Source: Apostichopus japonicus
Lineage: Eukaryota; Echinodermata; Holothuroidea; Aspidochirotida; Stichopodidae
Assembly (NCBI RefSeq): GCF_037975245.1
Contig: NC_092577.1
Span: 1,486,001 to 1,550,000, forward strand
Direction of reading: 5' to 3'
Length of the DNA: 64,000 nucleotides
Shown here: positions 57,593 to 64,000 of the stretch, in pieces
Layout of the letters: every line of letters starts with the position of its first letter
How positions within the stretch are numbered: position 1 is the first letter of the stretch
Notes under the pieces: model-generated
What the model was told of the DNA's origin: nothing
Databases searched by the model: none
Seen by the model: only the letters and a program-made list of their open reading frames with translations
Translations under genes and position numbers: made by a program

Positions 57593-59599
57593 TTCGGATT
57601 CGTCGCTTTGGAAGGAATCACTATCTTCCTCGGCTACCCCAAATGAATTATTACTACTACTAGAACCCCCACCCAACATGATACCTATTACTTCCCCCTC
57701 GCTAGAACTGACACTAGAACTATCACTATCAGACATTGGTTCCACACTATGACCCTGACGGATGATTCGCTTATTCACAGCCCGTCGTCGAGGCTCTGAG
57801 TGTACAGCTAAGGGACAGAGGCGAAGCTCACGACGATGTACCATTTTTGTTCTGCCACTTCCATCTGCTGGTTGTATTTGATAGACACCCTCATCGTTGG
57901 GTCTTGAAATGACCTTGTACACCTTATCCCCCCAAGCATTTGCTAACTTGTGTCGACCAGGTGGATGACTGCGAAGGTATACCCTGGCGCCAACATCTAG
58001 AGGTTTATCCTTTGCTTTCTGGTCGTAATGATCCTTTCTGGTTGAAGCATGTTTACGGATAGACTCCCCTGCTTTTTCGAATGCTCTGGTTAAGGCTTCC
58101 GTGTGGGAGGCAAGCCATTTGTGTACTACAGTTCCTTCTATGTTGTCTTCCTCTTCAGACGAATACGTACCCAACAGAAAATCTACTGGCAACCGAGGGT
58201 CCCTACCAAACATGAGATAGAAAGGAGTAAACCCTGTGGAAGCATGCTCAGTTGCATTATAAGCATAAGTCACATCAGGCAAGTGTTCCGACCATCGACG
58301 TTTTTGTTTTGGCTGTAGTGTCTTCAATAAGTTGTGTAATGTTCGGTTGAACCTCTCTGCTTGTCCATTCCCTTCGGGGTGGTAGGGAGTTGTTTTTGAT
58401 TTTGTAATGCCATACAAATTACAGAGGTTGTGGATAAGTGACGACTCAAAATTTCGCCCTTGATCCGAATGTAGGCGTTGTGGTATGCCAAATCTGGAGA
58501 ACCATTCTCTCATAAGAACCTTCGCAGTTGTCTCTGCAGTCTGATCTTTCGTCGCAACAGCAATGGTGTACTTGGTAAAGATATCCGTCATCACCAATAC
58601 ATTTTCCTTCCTATGGAGGTCTGGATCCAAAAGGGTGAAATCCACTGCTAGTATCTGATTTGGAGTGTTGGCAATCATTGGTTTCAAAGTTAGTCTAATT
58701 CTTGGCGGCATCTTCGCCTTGGTGCAACGGTCACAGTTTTCACACCACTCTTCTGTGTCAGCAGACATACCTGGCCAATAACATCTTGCTCTAATGGTCT
58801 GCAAGGTTTTCTTTACTCCTTGATGTCCTAGTGAATCATGACAGGCACGTAAGACATCCTTTCTCAATACACTCGGTAACAATAACTGTTTTGTCTCTCC
58901 CTCATTACAAATACGGTAGAGAAGTCCATCCTTCTCAACAATCTTTGTGCGTTGTCGGATAAGAAGCATCACTTCTCGGAGTTCCCCTACTCTTTCCTCT
59001 GCTGTGGGCACCTTATTCAGAGTATGATAGTGTTTGTACCGTTTAAGGGCAGCATCCTTGGACTGTAGCTCCCTTAAGTTCTCTTGGGTGTAAGCTGGAA
59101 ACAAAGGCAAGGATGAGTTCAGAGTGTCACCCTCTTCTGGTTTCGTTGATGTCTCTACACCATTGCTCATTACTTTGGTCTGGACTAGATCCATAGGAAT
59201 AGTTGTCAGCCCCACCAGTTGTGTAAAGGTACTGGAACCTGTTAAGTGTCCTTCTGGGGGTGGTTTGCGAGACAGTCCATCAGCTGCACCATTTGCCTTT
59301 CCTGGTTTATATATGACCTTGAAGTCAAAGAGTGCCAATTCTGCCATCCATCGCTGGGTTACAGCATCTAACTTGATACTGTCAAGGTGGGCTAAGGGGT
59401 TGTTATCCGTAAATATCGTGAACTTATTTCCTAGCAGGTACTCACGGAATTTTTCCGTCACAGCCCATTTGAGCCCAAGCATCTCCAGTTTCATGCTTGA
59501 GTAACTCTCCATGTTCCTCTCGGCACCCCTGAGCGTTCGGCTGGCATACGAGATTACTTTCCGCATACCATTCTGATGTTGAAATAACACAGCACCAAG
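57593..59599 (-). pseudogene. Gypsy-3 RNase H and integrase
   Basis: RNase H begins in the preceding frame (DASHQ, then TGA at 59600-59602) and continues with ISYASRTL, FTDNNPL and GAADGLSR. Integrase has the zinc-binding H251, H256, C286, C289 (counted from 59590) and catalytic D317, D376 (HSDQGRNFE) and E412 (AERFN). A C-terminal region with a LRSHPPGRHKLANAW-type strand segment and an acidic Ser-rich tail follows. The frame then runs falsely into the hAT-like insertion at 57584. Integrase would join the cDNA to host DNA. The single TGA and the insertion inactivate it. Confidence 0.92.
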
Positions 59600-60750
59600 T
59601 CATTGATGACTGGCATCTACTTCCAATTCAAAAGGCTTGGTGAAATCAGCATACCCGAGTATCGGTTGTTCACAAAGCTTTGACTTTAGTGTTTCAAAGG
59701 CTACTTGGTGTTCTGTGGTCCATGCCAATCTCCGAGTTGAACTTTTCTTGCTTTTCTGGTCATGGGAAGTGGTTGCTACTAGGGTATGTAAAGGTCCAGC
59801 AATCTTAGAGAACCCTGGCACAAACCGGCGATAAAATGAACAGAAGCCTAGGAATGACCTCAGTTCCTTTACACTATAGGGAACTGGCCATGTCTTCACA
59901 GCTTCTATTTTGTCTTGCTGTGGCATCACTCCTTCCCTCGTCACTCGGTGGCCAAGATATCGTACTTCTGGGCGAAAAAACTCACATTTGCTGGGCTTAA
60001 TTTTTAGCCCATGTTGTCTCAGTCTCTGAAACACCAGGTTTAACCTCTCCAAATGATCTTCAAAAGACGATGAGTAAACCAGGATGTCGTCCAAATAGCA
60101 CAGGAGAGATTGGAAATACTGATCCCCCAAGCAAGCCTGCATCAAGCGTTGAAACGTACCGGGCGCATTACAAAGCCCAAATGGCATACGCACATACTGG
60201 TAAAGTCCAAAAGGGGTTATGAATGCAGTCTTTTGAGCATCCTCTTCTGCCATTTCTACCTGATGATAGCCAGATATCAGATCAATAGTAGAAAACCACT
60301 TAGCATTCGTCAGGGCATCCAAGGACTCCTGTATTCTTGGTAACGGGTAAGCGTCCTTTCTCGTCTTACCGTTAAGTTTTCGGTAGTCAACGCACAACCT
60401 TAATGTGCCATCCGTCTTACGTACCAGCACCACTGGAGAAGCATAAGGACTAGTACTTGGTTTAATCACTCCCTTCGCCAACAACTTGCGTACATGTTCT
60501 TGTACCTCTTCGAACTGACATGGTGGTATACGACGGTATGTTTGTTTAACTGGTTCATCATCCACTGTTGGTATGGTGTGTCGAATAGTGTTGGTTACAC
60601 CCAGGTCATAATCAGTTGAGGCAAACACATCCTGGTTCTTCATTAGCAGACACTTAGCTTGTCTTAGTTGGTCATCAGATAAGCCGGGCCAAAGTAGATT
60701 TGGAACATTGAACATTTCTGGAGTATTGTTGCTATCAGTAGATACTGTAT
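59600..60750 (-). pseudogene. Gypsy-3 reverse transcriptase
   Basis: Motifs in order: PYASPVVLVRKTDGTLRLC, DYRKLN, FSTIDLISGYHQVEM, MPFGLCNAPGTFQ, CYLDDILVYS (intact catalytic YLDD), YLGHRVT and LRSFLGFCSFYRRF, ending in the RNase H motif DASHQ and a TGA. It is joined to protease in the original element; a TACTGTA at 60743-60749 now puts the two in different frames. Removing 5 bp would make them continuous, which is why I count it as a lesion and not a natural frameshift. Confidence 0.92.
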
Positions 60751-61532
60751 ATGATTCACCTTGGCTTCACAGCCTTCAAATACGACAGTTGCATCTTCAA
60801 CCCAGGAAACCCCTTGTAATTTACCAAGTGGTGTCCTCGGCCGTAGCCATACCTCTTCATCAGTTAGATTGAGAACCTGTAGACAAGACTTTCCTCTAGG
60901 TGCAAAAGCCAGAGTTGCACCCACTGAAACCCCTTTTGGCAACTCTTTCACAGGTTCCAGGATAACTTCTTTCCAAATGGGAACTGCTGGACAGGTGACC
61001 TCGACTGCCATAATGGATCTAGCTGCAATCCTGACTTTGTTCCTTCCTGCAACCCGTACCAAACCTTGTATCACTTTGGTGGGCGGTGTGTCGACCAGCA
61101 ACTTCTCTTTAGATATCATCAATTTGTTAACCAAAACTTCAGGTGACAATTCCTTAAGGACATTCATTCCTAGCAACATGGGCACCTCCTTAGTCACCCG
61201 CACCACCAGTATACCACGGCAAGGTATGATGAGCTCACCTATATGTATATCTGCCACAAAATATCCAACGTATGGAAGGTCTCCTCCATTGGCAGCAGTA
61301 ATAGTCAGCCAACTCAGCTGTTCGAGTGGGACACTGGAGAAACTACGCCGGAAGCATTCTTCGGTCATGGTGGTCACATCCGATCCAGTGTCTACAGTTG
61401 CTACAAAATTTACACCGTGCATCCTAACTGTCGTTGTAGGACTCCTCCCCACAATCACTGGACTTGCCACCATCGAGCCTTCAGACCTACTAATTGCACC
61501 CAGTTCCTGGCTCTTGGTTCTGGGTGTTCCTA
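60751..61532 (-). CDS. Gypsy-3 protease region
   Basis: The frame enters from gag by a predicted -1 shift at 61533-61539. The active site VDTGSDVTT lies near 61400, followed by a flap-like ADIHIGELIIP and the LLGMNVL motif of retropepsins. The C-terminal part up to RT is a conserved linker. The enzyme would cleave Gag-Pol. The open frame also extends upstream of the shift site, overlapping the end of gag. Confidence 0.85.
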
Positions 61533-61539
61533 GTTTCCC
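61497..61539 (-). promoter_or_regulatory. Gypsy-3 gag-pol -1 ribosomal frameshift signal
   Basis: The slippery heptamer G GGA AAC, in the correct codon phase, occupies 61539-61533 and is followed at once by the gag TAG stop (61532-61530). After a 6 nt spacer comes a perfect 7 bp stem CACCCAG/CTGGGTG (61526-61520 with 61503-61497) enclosing a 16 nt loop. Pol lies in the -1 frame. GGGAAAC is an established retroviral frameshift heptamer. Confidence 0.85.
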
Positions 61540-62483
61540 TGTCCTGTTCTGTTTGAGGGTCCTGGTACTGGCACTGGGTTCGGGCATTCGCTGGCATAGT
61601 GGCCACGCTTATGACAGCGATAGCACTCTATCTGGCTCTTATCAGCTCTTTGTCTCGTTCGACGACCTTCTGTTGTTCTGCCTGTCATTTCTAGCGTCTC
61701 GACTCTTTTTGACAGTGCTGTCTGGTCATTTTTTAGCTCCTGCAGAATCCCTGTCTGCTTCTCCACAGTTGTCACAAGCGTCTCCAGGATAGCAGACAAT
61801 TGAGGGTTAGGAGTAGCTTCCATCCCATATACTCCAGGCTTCTGGGCTTTGCGCCGGGGCAAGTTGCTTGACTCCTCGGACATGTCCAAGGCCCAGTCTC
61901 GCAGAGCGATGAAAGAGAGGGTCGCATTATCCTTCATCAGACGTTTGACTTCCCTCCGCAGGACCATATCTGACAGGCCATCTCTGAACTGTTCCTTGAG
62001 TGTACTTTGAACGTCTGGAGCACCATCGAAGGTCTTTAACTTGTCCGACAGCTTCATCAGTGCGAACGCATATGTGGACACAGACTCCCCATCCCTCTGT
62101 ACCCGGTTACACAACTCCCTCATAAGGCAGCTAAGGGAGCGCCTCTCTCCAAAAGTCTCCTGAAGGAGCTCAAAAAGCTTCTTTGGATCCGAAACGTCAC
62201 TCTGTGGCCGGTGCTTTACCTCTTGTCGGGCACTCCCTTCAAGATGTGCGATGACAAACTCTGAGGCATCCTGGCCTTCCAATTTCCTCAATCGCAGAGC
62301 TGCTTTAGCTTCCTCGATGAAGGAGAGCACATCCTGATTTTCTACCCCAGAGAATGTTCTCAATTTCTTCTCCTTGGGCAAGAGGTAGACTACTCCCGGG
62401 CGTTCGGAACTACCCTTCTTGGCCTCCACCAGTTCTTTCTCCAGCTCATCCAGACGTTGACGCATCTCATCTAAGTCTGCCAT
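61530..62483 (-). CDS. Gypsy-3 Gag
   Basis: 317 residues from ATG at 62483 to TAG. There is a short coiled-coil start (residues 1-22), a capsid resembling PNMA/Arc-type Gag (LRTFSG, ALRLRK, HLEGSARQEVKHRP, FELLQETFGERRSLSCLMRE), and a second coiled segment (about 225-265). A CCHC zinc knuckle C287-C290-H295-C300 follows. It would assemble the particle and bind element RNA. The frame is intact, unlike pol. Pol synthesis depends on the frameshift signal at its end. Confidence 0.92.
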   Translation of the reverse strand: MADLDEMRQRLDELEKELVEAKKGSSERPGVVYLLPKEKKLRTFSGVENQDVLSFIEEAKAALRLRKLEGQDASEFVIAHLEGSARQEVKHRPQSDVSDPKKLFELLQETFGERRSLSCLMRELCNRVQRDGESVSTYAFALMKLSDKLKTFDGAPDVQSTLKEQFRDGLSDMVLRREVKRLMKDNATLSFIALRDWALDMSEESSNLPRRKAQKPGVYGMEATPNPQLSAILETLVTTVEKQTGILQELKNDQTALSKRVETLEMTGRTTEGRRTRQRADKSQIECYRCHKRGHYASECPNPVPVPGPSNRTGQGN

Positions 62484-62542
62484 CTTTCAATGCACCTCAG
62501 AATAATCCCTTGAAGTTCCTACGTCCTTCAGTCATCTGTGTA

Positions 62543-62562
62543 TTACCCCACTCGTACTACCA
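62543..62562 (-). promoter_or_regulatory. Gypsy-3 primer-binding site
   Basis: The minus strand reads TGGTAGTACGAGTGGGGTAA two bases after the 5' LTR, beginning with the TGG expected opposite a tRNA CCA end. The tRNA is not assigned. Confidence 0.75.
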
Positions 62563-62564
62563 GA

Positions 62565-63932
62565 TGTAAAGCCGGGGGTGGTAAGGTTGTCGATGTGGTG
62601 ACGCCCATGGGGGGAGATGAGGTGACACAAATGACTGAGTCAAAGTAATTGGTATTGAAGTAGGCAGTGTGTATTTATTGCTCCTCTCTAGCGAGCTCTA
62701 AAGGTGAAAGAAGAAAAATAAGAAAACCACTAGAATAGTTCCTAAAGGAAGAAGAAGCAGTATAGCTTCACCATGCATCAAAGGTAACACTCCTTTAATT
62801 AAATAGAATGAAATGGGAAAGCTCCTTTAAGTTGGATAAGTGAATATAATAAAATTGGAAAGCTCCTTTAAGTAGGATAAGTGAGCTAAAGTAATCTGGC
62901 CACAGAACAATAACAATTAATCTTAGACATTTCTAAGTGACGTTCTTTGGACAGTACGATAACTGAAAAATACAAACAATACATGTGAAGTTTACCCCTT
63001 GACATAGGTATGGTATAAAAATGTATAAAATGGAACATCACTGGGGGGTCTCACTTTCATATAACCCTTAATCTGTTTCCAACTGTAATACCAAAAATAT
63101 GGAGATTTTCCCTTAATATAAATGGCAGCTCAAGAATTAAATAAACATTTGGTTTAATACAACTCATCCTTTACATCACTGAAACAATTAACTAAGGCCA
63201 GTGGGATACAAGTTAGTACCAACGCCTACACTACTATGTGTGCAACAATCATGTTTAACGACACATGGGCGCGGCCATTTTAAAACAATGCCTTGGTGAG
63301 GACTATCTGAGGGCGCTATTGACGAACACCTCTGCAGTCACTACCACATACAGCCTAAGTGTAATTTAACTCGATAGGCTCCAAAGCTTACAATACACGT
63401 GCCAATCTGAGTATAACTTTAACATGGAAACATATACAAACAATAAACATCTTATAGGATCATCTGCTATTTGCGATGCCTATTAATTACTTACTTAATA
63501 TAAAATCTAATGATACATGCAGTAGAAGACGTTAAATAAGTTCTTTTACTGTAACTTGTGCCGTAGATGGAACAGCGAACGTGACTTAGCAGTTAGCACT
63601 GCTATAACCATAACCTACTAGCCTAGCCTCTGCTCCTAGAGAGCTCTGTGCTTCGAGGCCTTCAAACAACTATTAAAATACAGGTTAATTGCCGTTGAGA
63701 TAATAAATCTTAGAAGTAATATAACTAAAATACATATTTACCTCATAGAGCTTTTAATCTGCCACGCAAAGGTGAAAATAAACATCTTGAAACAATGAAG
63801 TGTCACACAGACGAGTAAGTTATTGTGAACACTGAATAGCAAGTGAAAGTTATTAGAAACTGTGAGGGGTGTCCAACCCTCAACCAAAGGAGCTGTGGAA
63901 AGCCAAGGAGGTATATAATGCGTATTCCCACA
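62565..63932 (-). repeat. Gypsy-3 5' LTR
   Basis: 1368 bp, differing from the 3' LTR by one indel and a handful of substitutions. Confidence 0.95.
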
Positions 63933-63936
63933 TTAA

Positions 63937-64000
63937 ATTATCTGAGATGCCAGGCCTGTGATCAAGGAATTTCAAGTATTAATAAACGTTCACGCTTATC
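63937..64000. repeat. Duplicated block D1 beyond Gypsy-3, right part
   Basis: Continues the match to 15296-15360 (ATTATCTGAGATGCCAGGCC) and is cut by the window end. Confidence 0.88.

Larger units (their letters stand above)
53992..63932 (-). mobile_element. Gypsy-3: nearly complete young Ty3/Gypsy element
   Basis: LTRs of 1369 and 1368 bp start TGTAAAGCC and end TTCCCACA, with a 4 bp TTAA target duplication (53988-53991 and 63933-63936). The empty site is seen at 15292-15295. LTRs differ at about seven or eight positions by eye (near 0.5%), so insertion was recent. The minus strand has PBS, gag, protease, RT, RNase H, integrase and polypurine tract in standard Gypsy order. Lesions are a 5 bp TACTGTA frameshift at 60743, a TGA at 59600 and a 1585 bp hAT-like insertion near the Pol C-terminus. 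Confidence 0.95.

Noticed and set aside
60664-60750. Natural frameshift between Gypsy-3 protease and RT
   Set aside because: The frame change coincides with a TACTGTA heptamer and equals a 5 bp insertion; no slippery site is present.

Overview
The window reads as a repeat-saturated animal genome, most likely a marine invertebrate deuterostome (echinoderm or hemichordate type). This rests on intron-bearing tandem C2H2 zinc-finger genes, CR1-like LINEs, several Ty3/Gypsy lineages, hAT-like and foldback DNA elements, and tandem satellites. Species cannot be assigned from the sequence. No bacterial operon, CRISPR array or intact single-copy housekeeping gene is visible.

Layout. 1-2.5 kb: 5' half of a broken Gypsy element (Gypsy-1, minus strand) with an extra SGNH-hydrolase-like ORF ahead of gag. 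4.7-9.9 kb: zinc-finger gene A (minus), split by a 2.15 kb DNA element that itself carries a smaller one. 11.1-15.5 kb: CR1-like LINE copy A (minus) with a 722 bp palindrome-rich insertion. 15.8-18.0 kb and 18.2-23.7 kb: two DNA elements whose inverted ends are minisatellite arrays; the second holds remnants of a BEN-domain-like gene. 24.4-26.0 kb: second copy of the element that split gene A. 27.0-37.4 kb: a 44 bp satellite interrupted by Gypsy-2 (plus), a Gmr1-type element with integrase ahead of reverse transcriptase and a SCAN-like capsid. 37.4-39.7 kb: GGTCA-rich repeats. 39.8-41.1 and 45.8-47.5 kb: zinc-finger genes B and C (minus). 41.8-44.7 kb: several small DNA elements. 47.9-53.99 kb: LINE copy B, a segmental duplicate of copy A, split by a 2.7 kb giant palindrome carrying a tRNA-like sequence. 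53.99-63.93 kb: Gypsy-3 (minus), a young element with near-identical LTRs, a textbook -1 frameshift site, and two nested hAT-like insertions.

The strongest cross-cutting signal is the heptamer TACTGTA/TACAGTA, found at roughly 46 sites outside zinc-finger codons. Wherever a paralogous copy can be compared, it is usually a clean 5 bp insertion (CTGTA) at a TA. This is the form expected of excision footprints of a Tc1/mariner transposon with CAG termini (Sleeping Beauty leaves this type). These insertions frameshift both LINE copies, Gypsy-3 and a hAT-like fragment. The donor element itself is not seen here.

Zinc-finger genes A-C are tandem duplicates sharing the same splice acceptor and N-terminal segment. 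They are being expanded by finger duplication and eroded at their 3' ends. The SCAN-like capsid of Gypsy-2 lies close by, which is notable because vertebrate SCAN-zinc-finger proteins got their SCAN domain from this retrotransposon lineage.
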